Assembly (NCBI RefSeq): GCF_016863535.1
Contig: NZ_BOPB01000016.1
Span: 1-64,000 of the forward strand
Source: Micromonospora lutea
GTDB lineage: Bacteria; Actinomycetota; Actinomycetes; Mycobacteriales; Micromonosporaceae
Direction of reading: 5' to 3'
Length of the DNA stretch: 64,000 bases
Position numbers and translations under genes: made by a program. The notes under the pieces were generated by a model that was not told where the DNA came from, did no database searches, and was given only the letters and a program-made list of their open reading frames with translations. Of the stretch, positions 8,209 to 16,405 are shown piece by piece (positions within the stretch are counted from its first letter, which is position 1; every line of letters begins with the position of its first letter).

Positions 8209-8907
8209 CTACGACCGCTGGGTTGCCTGCCGCGCGTCGTCGCGTACGTGCCGGGCCTGCTCGGTGCCCGTGTCGCGCACCGCGGCGGCCCCCTGCGAGG
8301 CCGTCGACCTGACCGCCTGCGACGCCTCCTGCACAGGTTCGCGCAGGTTGTCCTGGACCTGGTGCATCATGTCGCCGGCCTTCTGCTTGAACTGGTCGGC
8401 ATGCTCCATGGCCTCGTGCCTGGCGCGCCCGGCGAGCTGCTGCTCCTTACTGCTGGGTGGCAGCAGGGCGGAGGCGAGCACGCCCACCCCGAAGGCGATC
8501 AACCCGGCGGCCAGCGGGTTGCCCTCGGCCCGTTCCTTCGACGCATGGGTGACTGACTTGGCGCGCTGCCCAGCCGCTCCGACGGCGTCCGAGGTCTGGT
8601 GGGCCGCGTTCGCCACGGCGCCGGTCGTCTGGTGCGCCGCGTGCGCCACCGCGTTCGACGTCTGGTGCGCGGTGTCCGAGACGCGGTGGCCGACTTCGTG
8701 GGCCTGGTGCATCGTGGCGTCCCGGGTGTCTCTCGCGGTCCCCATCACCCGGTCGACGATGCGGCTCAGCCGGCTGCGCGCCCGTGTCACCGGGACGCTC
8801 GCGATGCGGCGCGGGTTCACCTTGTAGGACAGCGCGTCGACGTCGCTGCTCAGCTCGGCTCGGGTCTGCTCAATGTCGTGCCGGATCTGGTCCGGATCGC
8901 TGGACAT
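8209..8907 (-). CDS. DUF3618 family membrane-associated protein
   Basis: 232 residues. The N-terminal signature SSDPDQIRHDIEQTRAELS is that of DUF3618. A long Ala/His/Thr-rich helix follows with an 11-residue rhythm (AHQTSNAVAHA, AHQTTGAVANA, AHQTSDAVGAA), then a hydrophobic segment (NPLAAGLIAFGVGVLASALL) and a basic/acidic amphipathic tail. The layout resembles the E. coli YqjD/ElaB family, whose members anchor to the inner membrane and bind ribosomes in stationary phase; this parallel is inference. The ribosome site AAGGGAG precedes the ATG. It lies 16 bp downstream of a PF07332 gene on the same strand. Confidence 0.85.
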   Translation of the reverse strand: MSSDPDQIRHDIEQTRAELSSDVDALSYKVNPRRIASVPVTRARSRLSRIVDRVMGTARDTRDATMHQAHEVGHRVSDTAHQTSNAVAHAAHQTTGAVANAAHQTSDAVGAAGQRAKSVTHASKERAEGNPLAAGLIAFGVGVLASALLPPSSKEQQLAGRARHEAMEHADQFKQKAGDMMHQVQDNLREPVQEASQAVRSTASQGAAAVRDTGTEQARHVRDDARQATQRS

Positions 8908-8923
8908 GATGGCTCCCTTCGGC

Positions 8924-9325
8924 TCAGCGGCCCCTCACTGCGTCGGGTATCTCCTGTGCCGTCTGTCTGGTGCGCGGGAGGGGTTTGATGGTGCCTAGCT
9001 GTTTGCGGGCCCGGGACGCGAGCACGGTGCCGATGACGGCCCAGATCACGGCGACGATGAGAGCGGCCCATCCCTGGTCCATCACGTTGGACAGACCCCA
9101 CCAGAGGGCGTGCGACACGAAGATCAGGGTGAGCAGCCCGGCGACCGCGGCCGCGGCGAACATTCCCGCCACGGTGCCGACGCTGCGCGCCTCCTGGCGC
9201 AGCTCGGCCTTGGCCAGGTCGACCTCTTTGCGCAAGAGGGTGGAGAAGTTGCGGCTGGCATCCGCCAGCAGTTCACCGATGGATGCCTGGGTCCGGTCGG
9301 CGCCACCGCCCGCCGGGGCGCTCAC
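8924..9325 (-). CDS. PF07332 (holin_3_6/YqjE-like) membrane protein
   Basis: 133 residues, GTG start with a strong GGGAGGTG ribosome site. An amphipathic N-terminal half (ASIGELLADASRNFSTLLRKE, DLAKAELRQE) precedes two membrane segments (about residues 52-74 and 83-102). This is the PF07332 pattern. Despite the Pfam name these are usually chromosomal envelope proteins, like E. coli YqjE, which is encoded next to YqjD. The start overlaps the upstream gene's stop by 4 bp (GTGA), indicating translational coupling. Function is unknown; membrane location is secure. Confidence 0.85.
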   Translation of the reverse strand: MSAPAGGGADRTQASIGELLADASRNFSTLLRKEVDLAKAELRQEARSVGTVAGMFAAAAVAGLLTLIFVSHALWWGLSNVMDQGWAALIVAVIWAVIGTVLASRARKQLGTIKPLPRTRQTAQEIPDAVRGR

Positions 9326-9996
9326 GGCCCCACCTCCCGCCCGGTCGGTCCGTGGCGTACGGGCGCGACCTGGCCGGCCGGCGACAGGTGCGGCTGCTGC
9401 GACGTGGGTGGCATCAGCGGACCCTGCGGCACGGTACGCCCGGTCGACCGGCGCTGGTCGCCGCCGTCCTGCTCGGCGGTGCCCTGCTGGCCGTGGTCCT
9501 CCTGACCGCCGGTGAGGGCGCGGCCGAACCGACCCGCGAGCAGACCGGCGATCGCTGCCCCGGCGAGGAACGTGCCGGGATGCCGCCGGGCGTAGTCACG
9601 CACCTCGCGTACCAGGTCGCCGGGTTCCCGTTCGTCCAGCCAGCCGGCCGCCTGCTGGGCCGCGTCGGCACCTCGCCGGGCGACCTCGGCGGCCATGCCG
9701 TTCTGATCACCGGAGTCGGCCATGGTGCGAAGTTGGTCCCCGAGCGTACGGAGGCTCTCCGCTGCGCGATTCTGCTGCTCCTGAGCCTGGGTACGCGCCT
9801 GTACGGAAACCTCCTTGACCAGGTTGCGTGCCTGGTGGCGGGTTTCCGCGGCCACCTGTTTACCCTGCTCGACCGTCTCGTGGGCGAGTTGCCCGCCGGC
9901 CTGCGCCGTCTCCCGGCCGACCTGCGTGGCCTCCTGCCGGATCTTGCCGGCTCCGTCACCGCCCGACCTGTCAGGCGGGGAGCCGCGTTCTCCCAA
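9322..9996 (-). CDS. Coiled-coil tail-anchored-type protein of envelope cluster; start uncertain
   Basis: 224 residues from a TTG. The protein is a long Ala/Gln/Glu-rich helix (GKIRQEATQVGRETAQAGGQ and later heptads), then a basic segment and a hydrophobic glycine-rich stretch (FLAGAAIAGLLAGRFGRAL), then a Pro/Gln-rich disordered tail. It resembles DUF3618/YqjD-type proteins in layout but lacks their N-terminal signature. Ten bases before the TTG is an ATG (10006) with a perfectly placed GGGGAG ribosome site, but its frame stops after 11 codons; removing one G from the GTTGGGAG run would join that ATG to this protein. Either the TTG is used or a one-base insertion is present. Confidence 0.65.
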   Translation of the reverse strand: MGERGSPPDRSGGDGAGKIRQEATQVGRETAQAGGQLAHETVEQGKQVAAETRHQARNLVKEVSVQARTQAQEQQNRAAESLRTLGDQLRTMADSGDQNGMAAEVARRGADAAQQAAGWLDEREPGDLVREVRDYARRHPGTFLAGAAIAGLLAGRFGRALTGGQEDHGQQGTAEQDGGDQRRSTGRTVPQGPLMPPTSQQPHLSPAGQVAPVRHGPTGREVGP

Positions 9997-10052
9997 CCGT
10001 TGTCATTCGATCTCCCCTCTTCGGGCCCGCCAGCGACGAGCACGGGGGCGCT

Positions 10053-10076
10053 TACCCTCCCGGTCCCGAAGTACTC
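10053..10076 (-). promoter_or_regulatory. Possible sigma-B-type stress promoter of the envelope cluster
   Basis: On the minus strand GAGT, 15 bases, then GGGTAA, matching the GNNT-N14-16-GGGTA pattern known for Streptomyces sigma-B-family promoters. It sits 46 bp before the ATG at 10006 and reads towards the coiled-coil/PF07332/DUF3618 genes. A match this short can arise by chance. Confidence 0.35.
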
Positions 10077-10187
10077 GTCCGCCTGCGGGCAGCCCCAGGT
10101 CGGCGGGGGGAAGCGGAGTCCGTGCTCGGCCCCGCAGATCGGCAGGGACGATGCTGGCGTGACGCCATTACGGGGAAAACTCGTCGA

Positions 10188-10637
10188 TCACCTTGCCCGG
10201 CGACGCCGATAGGCCGCGAGACCGAGCGCTGCCGCGGCGGCACCGGCGGCGGTGAGGATCGGCACCGGTCTGGCGCGAACCGAGGCGCGGATGCGGGTTG
10301 CCGCGCTGCGGGCCGACGTCAGTACGGCTTTCCGTTGGCTGGACACCGTCGAGCCGGTCGTGTCAGCCGAGCGGCGGACCGTCCGGGTGAGGGCGTTGGC
10401 CCATGCGGAGGGTTTCCGACTCACTTCACGGGTCGCCCAGGTCATGGTGCTCTTCGCCACCGGCCCGGCCTCCTCGGCCTGCTGTCGGAGTCCGTCGGCG
10501 ACCCCGTCGGCCTTCGCGCGGAGGCGACCCTTGACGTCGGACTTGGCGGCCAGCGCGGCGACGGTGTCCCCGAGTTGCTCACGTGTCTGCTGAATGTCCT
10601 GGCGGACCTGCTCCGGATCGTCGTTGACCGCGCTCAT
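10188..10637 (-). CDS. DUF3618 family protein, second paralog
   Basis: 149 residues. The N-terminus NDDPEQVRQDIQQTREQLG is a clear DUF3618 signature, closely parallel to the one in the gene ending at 8209. The middle is a charged amphipathic helix and the C-terminus holds one hydrophobic segment (VPILTAAGAAAAALGLAAY) followed by YRRRRAR, which places it as a tail-anchored membrane protein with a basic end. The start overlaps the upstream PF07332 gene by 4 bp (ATGA), the same pairing as in the first cassette, so the two pairs probably arose by duplication or share a common module. Confidence 0.85.
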   Translation of the reverse strand: MSAVNDDPEQVRQDIQQTREQLGDTVAALAAKSDVKGRLRAKADGVADGLRQQAEEAGPVAKSTMTWATREVSRKPSAWANALTRTVRRSADTTGSTVSSQRKAVLTSARSAATRIRASVRARPVPILTAAGAAAAALGLAAYRRRRAR

Positions 10638-11065
10638 GATCGCCTCCGGCTCGCCGCGTTGCGGATGGTCTCTGCGTCGGCACGCACGCTGTCCCTGGTG
10701 GCGCTCGGGGTGGCCGGCATGGCCTCGGTGACCTGCTGCTTGCCGCGGCGGGCCGCGATCGCGGCGGCGACGAGCAGGACGACCCCGACGATGAGCGCGG
10801 CGAGCGCGTCCGGCATGAACGCACCCAGCACCAGGACCACGGCGGCGACGAGCGTGCCGCCGGCGTAGAGGCCAAGCATGGCGCCGCCGCCGAGCATCCC
10901 GGCACCGGAACCGGCACGTCTGCCCTTCGCCGCCATCTCCGCGCGGGCCAGCGTCAACTCGTCGCGTACGAGGCGGGTCATCTGCTCGGCGGCTCGTTGC
11001 ACCAACTCGGTGACGGGTGTCTCCGGGGAGGCGGCACCCGGACCGCCACTCATTCTGTCGGCCAT
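10634..11065 (-). CDS. PF07332 (holin_3_6/YqjE-like) membrane protein, second paralog
   Basis: 143 residues from the ATG at 11065, chosen because AAGGGTAG lies just upstream; a longer in-frame start at 11146 is possible. N-terminal amphipathic helix (PVTELVQRAAEQMTRLVRDE, LTLARAEMAAKG), then two membrane segments around residues 60-80 and 85-103, then a charged tail. It is the partner of the DUF3618 gene with which it overlaps. Envelope location is well supported, function unknown. Confidence 0.85.
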   Translation of the reverse strand: MADRMSGGPGAASPETPVTELVQRAAEQMTRLVRDELTLARAEMAAKGRRAGSGAGMLGGGAMLGLYAGGTLVAAVVLVLGAFMPDALAALIVGVVLLVAAAIAARRGKQQVTEAMPATPSATRDSVRADAETIRNAASRRRS

Positions 11066-11142
11066 GTCGTCGCTACCCTTCGCCCCCGCAGAATCCAGGC
11101 GAAAACCGCTGGCCTGGCCGATGCGCAAGTGGCGTCCACTGC

Positions 11143-11379
11143 TCAACCCTGTTCGACCGCTACCGGTGCCCCGACCGGGGTCGGTGCGGCACGGTCGAGG
11201 CGTTCGTCGAAGCCGGCGGGGCTGGTGCCATCGGCGAATGCGGTGATCTCGTCCGCGAAGCTGGCACCGTGCCGGCCGCGACGTCGCAGCGTCAGGGCAC
11301 CGGCCGCGCCGGCCAGCGTGCCTACTGCGAAAGCCAGGACCAGAGCAGGTCGCGTGTTCGGTGTTCTTCTGCGTGCCAT
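11143..11379 (-). CDS. Small single-pass membrane protein
   Basis: 78 residues. The ATG at 11379 has an ideal AAGGAG ribosome site. A basic start (MARRRTPNTR) is followed by one hydrophobic segment (ALVLAFAVGTLAGAAGALTL), an arginine cluster and an acidic/Pro-rich tail. It begins the leftward envelope cluster and lies 77 bp upstream of the second PF07332 gene. No family recognised. The positive-inside pattern suggests N-in or a signal-anchor topology. Confidence 0.7.
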   Translation of the reverse strand: MARRRTPNTRPALVLAFAVGTLAGAAGALTLRRRGRHGASFADEITAFADGTSPAGFDERLDRAAPTPVGAPVAVEQG

Positions 11380-11639
11380 GATCGCTCCTTGGGGCTGAAA
11401 TAATCTTCTAGTCCCAATTGTCCAGTCCGCGCGGCGGGATTGCCGGGCTAATCGGCACACGTGCATGACAGGGTGAGATGCGGAGCGGCTGCCCATGCCG
11501 ACCTCCGGCGCGTGCCGCAGTGGATCAGCTCGGCCCTGCCGGGCCGCGGCTGGTCGCGGCAACCAACGATCGCCTTCGGCCGTAGACTACGGGCGTCCCG
11601 AGCCCTGTGGTGGCTCGCCACTCGCACCGGAGGTCCATC

Positions 11640-12353
11640 GTGTCGACGCCTGTCACCACCCTGGCTCTCGGACCTGACTGGCTCTCCCCGGAACACCTGA
11701 TCTCGACGTTCGGCCTGCTCGGCATCCTGGCCATCGTCTTCGCCGAATCCGGCCTGCTGATCGGGTTCTTCCTGCCGGGTGACTCGCTGCTGTTCACCGC
11801 CGGGCTGCTCGTCGCCGACGGACGCTACATCACCTATCCATTGTGGTTGGTGTGCCTGCTCATCACCATCGCTGCGATCGTCGGTGACCAGGTGGGTTAC
11901 CTGTTCGGCCGAAAGGTCGGCCCGGCGCTGTTCCGCCGCCCGAACTCGCGTCTGTTCAAACAGGAGAACCTGCTCAAGGCACACGACTTCTTCGAGAAGT
12001 ACGGCGCCCGCTCGGTCGTGCTGGCCCGTTTCGTGCCGATCGTGCGGACGTTCACCCCGATCGTCGCCGGGGTCAGCCGGATGAACTACCGCACCTTCGT
12101 CACCTACAACATCGTCGGCGGCATCCTCTGGGGCACCGGAGTGACGGTCCTCGGCTACTTCCTCGGTCAGGTCCCGTTCGTCAAGGCGAACATCGAGTTC
12201 ATCCTGATCGGCATCGTGGGGCTCTCGGTCCTGCCGATCGCCGTGGAGTTGCTCCGGGCCTGGCTGGCCGCCAAGCGGGGGGTCACGCCGCAGGAGCGCG
12301 CGGCGGCCGAGGCGGCGATCCGCGAGACCCGCGAGCACTACGGCAAGCACTGA
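11640..12353 (+). CDS. DedA/SNARE-associated family membrane protein
   Basis: 237 residues. The GTG at 11640 follows a perfect GGAGG. Family features are the re-entrant GLLIGFFLPGDSLLFTAGLL near residues 37-56 and the FFEKYGARSVVLARFVPIVR block followed by TFTPIVAGVSRM, which holds the conserved arginine and proline residues of DedA proteins. Four to five membrane segments. DedA proteins are proton-coupled lipid or undecaprenyl-phosphate transporters/flippases in several bacteria; the substrate here is not known. Monocistronic, convergent with the PucR gene 14 bp away. Confidence 0.92.
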   Translation: MSTPVTTLALGPDWLSPEHLISTFGLLGILAIVFAESGLLIGFFLPGDSLLFTAGLLVADGRYITYPLWLVCLLITIAAIVGDQVGYLFGRKVGPALFRRPNSRLFKQENLLKAHDFFEKYGARSVVLARFVPIVRTFTPIVAGVSRMNYRTFVTYNIVGGILWGTGVTVLGYFLGQVPFVKANIEFILIGIVGLSVLPIAVELLRAWLAAKRGVTPQERAAAEAAIRETREHYGKH

Positions 12354-12367
12354 GCGAGCCGTACCGC

Positions 12368-14287
12368 TCAGCCGTCGGCGGTACGGAGTCGGTGCAGGCG
12401 CAGCGCGAGTTGCACCTCCAGGGCGCGGTCGGGACGTTGCCAGTCCGCGCCGAGCAACTGCCCGACCCGCTCCAGGCGCTGCGTCACCGTGTTGACGTGC
12501 ACGTGCAGCTGTTCGGCGGCCCGGGCGAGGCTGCCACCCACGCCGAAGTACGCCTCCAGGGTCCGCACCAGCGCGGTACCTCGCCGAGCGTCATAGTCGA
12601 CCACCGGTCCGATGGTCGCGGTGAGGAACCGGCTCACGTCGGCGTCGCCGCCGTCGTCGACGGCGCCCAGCAGCAGCCCGACGAAACCCAGCTCGGCGCT
12701 GCTCGCCCCCTGCCCGGCCCGGCCCAGCGCGCCGAGCGCGGTCAGGCAACGGTCCGCCTCCCGAAAGGCGGCGGCCAGCGACGAGGGATTGGTCGACGGA
12801 CCGCTCGCCCCGGCGGTCACCGGCCGACCGGTGATCCGGGACAGGTCCCGGGCCACCGCCCGGGCGCTGCCACCCGCGTCCTGCCCGGGCAGCATCAGCG
12901 CCACCCGGCCGTCCCGCGCCGCGGCCAGCCCGCCCCGCGTCGAGGCGTACGTGGTGGCCCAGGAGAGCACCCGCAGCCGGGCGGAGCCGGTCGCCGCGAT
13001 GGCGTCGTCGCCGACGGCCACCAGCACGTGCGGTGCGTCCAGGTCCACGCCCAACCGGCGGGCTCGACCGCGCAGCGCGTCGGGGTCGCGCAGCGGCCGG
13101 GCGATCAGGTCGTCGAGCAACTCGCCCCGGACCCGTCCCTCCGCCTCGGCGACGGTACGCCGGAACAACAGCAGCAGGGCGGTCACCAAGGCCGCCCGCT
13201 CCAGGATGCGTTGGTCGGCGTCGGCCGGCTCACCCTCGGGGCGCAGCACCAGCACGCCCAGGTTCTCCGCGCCGGCCACCACGGCGGCGTACCACAAGGC
13301 GCCCCGGCGTACGCTGCGTCCCTCGGTCCGCGACGCCGTGACCGCCTCGACGATCTCCGCTCGGTCCGGCTCGTCGATCTCACCGACCTGGGCCAGCCGC
13401 CGTCCCTCGGCGTCGAGCACCAGCAGCGCCCCACCGAGCACGTCGGAGACCGCCGCGGCGACGTCCTCCACCCCGCCGCCGCGCAGCACCAGGGCGGTCA
13501 TCCGGTCGTGGGCTGCCGCGGCCCGCTCCACCGAACTGCTGTGCGCCCGGATGGTGGTGTTCGCCGAGGAGAGTTCCTCCAGCGCCGATCGCGTCTCGGC
13601 CAGCAGCCGGGCGGTGTCGATCGCCACCGCGGCGTGGGCCGCCAACGAGAGCAGCAGCGCCACCTCCTCGCGGGCGAACGGCCGCGCCGTGCGGTTGGCC
13701 GCGTAGAGCACTCCGATGCTGGTCGAACCGAGCCGCAGCGGCACGCCGAGGATGGCCACCAGCCCTTCCTCACGCACCCCGGCGTCGATCTCCCGAGTGT
13801 GGTGGAACCGCTCGTCCGCCGGATAGTTCGCGGTGACGTAGGGGGCGCCGGACTGGGCCACCAGGCCGCCGAGCCCGGCACCCATGGGCAGCCGCAGCTG
13901 CTGGAACTGGGCGGAGACCGAGCCGTCGGTCACCCGCATGTAGGTGTCGCCGCGCTCGGCGTCGTTGAGCGTCATGTAGGCGACGTCCGCGCCGAGCAGG
14001 TGCCGGGCACGGTGCACGATCGCCCGCAGCACCTCGTCCAGGTCGCGCAGCCCGGCCAGGTCGCGGACCGTGTCGTACAGGCCGGAGAGTTCGCTCTCCC
14101 GGCGGCGTCGGCGTTCCAGCAGCGCCCGGACCCGCAGCGCCACCGTCTTGGCCTGTTCCAATTCGGCGAGGCGCTCGGCGGGCAGCCCGGCGGCGCGGGC
14201 GGCGACCAGCGGTCCCTCGAACTCGACCGTGGCCGCCTCCCGGGCGAGCAGTTCCAGGAACTCCACCGGTGACGACATGACCGACAT
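12368..14287 (-). CDS. GAF-domain PucR/CdaR-family transcriptional regulator
   Basis: 639 residues. The region at about 60-230 holds a GAF domain (DLDEVLRAIVHRARHLLGAD through PLRLGSTSIGVLYAANRT). A central segment resembles the CdaR GGDEF-like domain. The C-terminus carries the PucR helix-turn-helix: TLEAYFGVGGSLARAAEQL then HVHVNTVTQRLERVGQLLG. These regulators sense small metabolites and usually activate catabolic genes. Start: ATG at 14287, with an alternative 9 bp downstream; neither has a strong ribosome site. The next gene upstream, only 17 bp away on the same strand, is 3-hydroxybutyrate dehydrogenase, so the two form an operon and this protein probably controls it. Confidence 0.9.
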   Translation of the reverse strand: MSVMSSPVEFLELLAREAATVEFEGPLVAARAAGLPAERLAELEQAKTVALRVRALLERRRRRESELSGLYDTVRDLAGLRDLDEVLRAIVHRARHLLGADVAYMTLNDAERGDTYMRVTDGSVSAQFQQLRLPMGAGLGGLVAQSGAPYVTANYPADERFHHTREIDAGVREEGLVAILGVPLRLGSTSIGVLYAANRTARPFAREEVALLLSLAAHAAVAIDTARLLAETRSALEELSSANTTIRAHSSSVERAAAAHDRMTALVLRGGGVEDVAAAVSDVLGGALLVLDAEGRRLAQVGEIDEPDRAEIVEAVTASRTEGRSVRRGALWYAAVVAGAENLGVLVLRPEGEPADADQRILERAALVTALLLLFRRTVAEAEGRVRGELLDDLIARPLRDPDALRGRARRLGVDLDAPHVLVAVGDDAIAATGSARLRVLSWATTYASTRGGLAAARDGRVALMLPGQDAGGSARAVARDLSRITGRPVTAGASGPSTNPSSLAAAFREADRCLTALGALGRAGQGASSAELGFVGLLLGAVDDGGDADVSRFLTATIGPVVDYDARRGTALVRTLEAYFGVGGSLARAAEQLHVHVNTVTQRLERVGQLLGADWQRPDRALEVQLALRLHRLRTADG

Positions 14288-14304
14288 TCTGCTGGTGGCT
14301 GCCG

Positions 14305-15087
14305 CTAATTCGCCGTCCAGCCCCCGTCGAGGGCGATCGAGGCACCGGTGAGGAACCCCGCCGGGGGTGAGCAGAGGTAGGCCAGCAACTCCGCCACCTC
14401 CTCGGGTTCGATCAGCCGCTTGATCGCCGCACGGGCCAGCATGACCTTCTCGATCACCTCGGACTCGGGGATGCCGTGGGCGGCCGACTGGTCGGCGATC
14501 TGGCTCTCCACCAGCGCGGTCCGCACGTACGCCGGGTTGATGCAGTTGGCCGTCACCCCGTGCGCCGCACCTTCCAGCGCGACCACCTTCGACAGCCCCT
14601 CCAACGCGTGCTTCGCCGAGACGTAGGCCGCCTTGTACGGCGAGGCACGCAACCCGTGCACCGAGGAGATGTTCACGATCCGACCCCAGCCGCGCGCGTA
14701 CATGTGCGGCAGCGCCCGCCGGATCAGCAGGAACGGCGCCTCCACCATCACCCGCTGGATGTACTCGAAGCGCTCGACCGGGAACTCCTGGAGAGGCGCC
14801 ACGTGTTGCAGGCCGGCGTTGTTGACGACGATGTCGACGTCGGGGTCGAGCGCGTCCACCGTCGCCGGGTCGGCGAGATCGACCCCCTCGGCCCGGCCGC
14901 CGGCCTCGGCGGCCACCAGCTTGGCCGCCTCGACGTTGCGGTCGACCACCACGACCGTGGCGCCGGCCGCGGCCAGCCGCAGGGCACAGGCCCGGCCGAT
15001 GCCGCCGCCCCCACCCGTCACGAGGGCGGTACGACCGGTCAGGTCGACGTTCACGACGTGGGGGACCGCCATGGGTTCTGCCGTCAT
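14305..15087 (-). CDS. 3-hydroxybutyrate dehydrogenase (SDR family)
   Basis: 260 residues. Short-chain dehydrogenase with the nucleotide motif TGGGGGIGRA, the structural NNAG, the catalytic serine in NISSVHG and the YVSAK tyrosine/lysine pair. The combination NISSVHGLRASPYKAAYVSA plus the late QIADQSAAHGI segment fits the bacterial 3-hydroxybutyrate dehydrogenases that oxidise (R)-3-hydroxybutyrate to acetoacetate with NAD+ in ketone body or polyhydroxybutyrate use. The ATG at 15087 is used here; another in-frame ATG lies at 15072. It is first in an operon with the PucR regulator. Its upstream region holds three TGTG/CACA dyads. Confidence 0.88.
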   Translation of the reverse strand: MTAEPMAVPHVVNVDLTGRTALVTGGGGGIGRACALRLAAAGATVVVVDRNVEAAKLVAAEAGGRAEGVDLADPATVDALDPDVDIVVNNAGLQHVAPLQEFPVERFEYIQRVMVEAPFLLIRRALPHMYARGWGRIVNISSVHGLRASPYKAAYVSAKHALEGLSKVVALEGAAHGVTANCINPAYVRTALVESQIADQSAAHGIPESEVIEKVMLARAAIKRLIEPEEVAELLAYLCSPPAGFLTGASIALDGGWTAN

Positions 15088-15108
15088 GGCGCATGAAGTT
15101 ACGAGCTG

Positions 15109-15159
15109 TGTGGTCGGGCGCACATGGGGTTGTGACACATACTCCGATCGCACACTGTG
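15109..15159. promoter_or_regulatory. Cluster of TGTG/CACA dyads between bdh and ruvC
   Basis: Three small dyads in 51 bp: TGTG-8 bases-CACA at 15109-15124, TGTGACACA at 15131-15139, and CACACTGTG at 15151-15159. They sit 22-72 bp upstream of the dehydrogenase ATG and 120-170 bp upstream of ruvC. A binding site for the PucR-type regulator encoded in the same operon is a natural guess. No site consensus is known to me for this subfamily. Confidence 0.4.
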
Positions 15160-15278
15160 GTCGGCCCCTACACTGCTGTCCCGCCTGCCACGTCGGGCGT
15201 GTCCCGTAGCGCGGCGTGGCGGCGGCATCGGTAGGGTGTCGAACACACGTACTGCCCCGGCGGCTGGAGGGAGGCGGC

Positions 15279-15806
15279 GTGCGGGTGCTCGGCGTCGACC
15301 CGGGGTTGACCCGGTGTGGAGTCGGCGTGGTGGAGGGGGTGCCCGGACGGCCCTGCACGCTGATCGCCTACTACGTCGTCCACACCGACCCGGCCGACGA
15401 GTTGCCCACCCGCCTGCTGCACCTGGACCGCTCGCTGACCGACCTGGTCGCCGAGCACCGGCCGGACAGCGTGGCGGTGGAGCGGGTGTTCAGCCAGCAC
15501 AATGTGCGTACGGTGATGGGCACCGCCCAGGCCAGCGGGATCGCCGTGCTGGCCGGGGCGCGCGCCGGGTTGCCGGTGCAGACGTACACCCCGAGCGAGG
15601 TGAAGGCGGCGGTGACCGGGTCCGGCCAGGCGGACAAGGCCCAGATGACCGCGATGGTCACCCGGCTGCTGCGGTTGTCGGAGCCGCCCCGGCCGGCGGA
15701 CGCCGCGGATGCCCTCGCGTTGGCCATCTGCCACGTGTGGCGCGGCGGCACCCGGTCGAAGCTGGCCGCCGCGGCGGACCGGGCCAGACGAGGAGGAGCG
15801 AGATGA
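15279..15806 (+). CDS. ruvC: Holliday junction endonuclease RuvC
   Basis: 175 residues. The GTG at 15279 follows GGAGGGAGG. RNase H-like fold with the first catalytic aspartate in VLGVDPGLTRCG, the glutamate in VAVERVFSQHN, and the C-terminal acids in RPADAADALALAICH. RuvC cleaves Holliday junctions brought to it by RuvAB. The stop overlaps the ruvA start (ATGA), so the three ruv genes form a coupled operon. Length and motifs are standard. Confidence 0.97.
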   Translation: MRVLGVDPGLTRCGVGVVEGVPGRPCTLIAYYVVHTDPADELPTRLLHLDRSLTDLVAEHRPDSVAVERVFSQHNVRTVMGTAQASGIAVLAGARAGLPVQTYTPSEVKAAVTGSGQADKAQMTAMVTRLLRLSEPPRPADAADALALAICHVWRGGTRSKLAAAADRARRGGAR

Positions 15807-16405
15807 TCGCCAGTGTGCGAGGCGTGGTGACCGCCGCCGGACCAGACCACGCGGTGATCGAGGTCGGCGGGGTCGGCCTGGCCGTGCAGTGCGCCCCCGG
15901 CACCCTCGCCGACCTGCGGGTCGGTCAGCCGGCCCGGCTGGCCACCAGCCTGGTCGTCCGGGAGGACTCGCTCACCCTCTACGGTTTCGCCGACGACGAC
16001 GCCAAGGCGCTGTTCGAGCTGTTGCAGACCGCCAGCGGGGTCGGCCCGCGCCTGGCCCAGGCGGTGCTCGCCGTGCACACCCCGGACGCGGTACGCAAGG
16101 CCATCGCCAACGCCGACACGGGGGCGCTGACCCGGGTCCCCGGCATCGGCAAGAAGGGCGCCGAACGGCTGGTACTGGAGTTGCGCGACCGGATCGGCCC
16201 GGTCCCGGTGGGTGTCGACGGCGCGGCTGGGGTGACCGGTGGCGGCTGGCCCGAACAGGTCCGCCAGGCGTTGATCGGGCTCGGCTGGACGGCCGGGCAG
16301 GCCGACCAGGCCGTCACCGCCGTGGCCGAGACCATCGACGGTCCCACCCCGCCGGTGCCGGTGCTGTTGAAGCAGGCCATCCGGCTGCTGGGTCGTACCC
16401 GATGA
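15803..16405 (+). CDS. ruvA: Holliday junction branch migration protein RuvA
   Basis: 200 residues. N-terminal OB fold (MIASVRGVVTAAGPDHAVIE), central helix-hairpin-helix region (ASGVGPRLAQAVLAV and RVPGIGKKGAERLVLELRD), a Pro/Gly linker and the small C-terminal RuvB-binding domain (PEQVRQALIGLGWTAGQAD). It binds four-way junctions as a tetramer and loads RuvB. AGGAGG precedes the ATG. Its stop codon overlaps the ATG of a repeat-built 40-codon reading frame, which in turn overlaps ruvB. Confidence 0.97.
   Translation: MIASVRGVVTAAGPDHAVIEVGGVGLAVQCAPGTLADLRVGQPARLATSLVVREDSLTLYGFADDDAKALFELLQTASGVGPRLAQAVLAVHTPDAVRKAIANADTGALTRVPGIGKKGAERLVLELRDRIGPVPVGVDGAAGVTGGGWPEQVRQALIGLGWTAGQADQAVTAVAETIDGPTPPVPVLLKQAIRLLGRTR

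Noticed and set aside
8924..11065. PF07332 genes named phage holins, suggesting prophage remnant
   Set aside because: No integrase, endolysin, structural gene or att site nearby; the PF07332 family is mostly chromosomal and YqjE-like.
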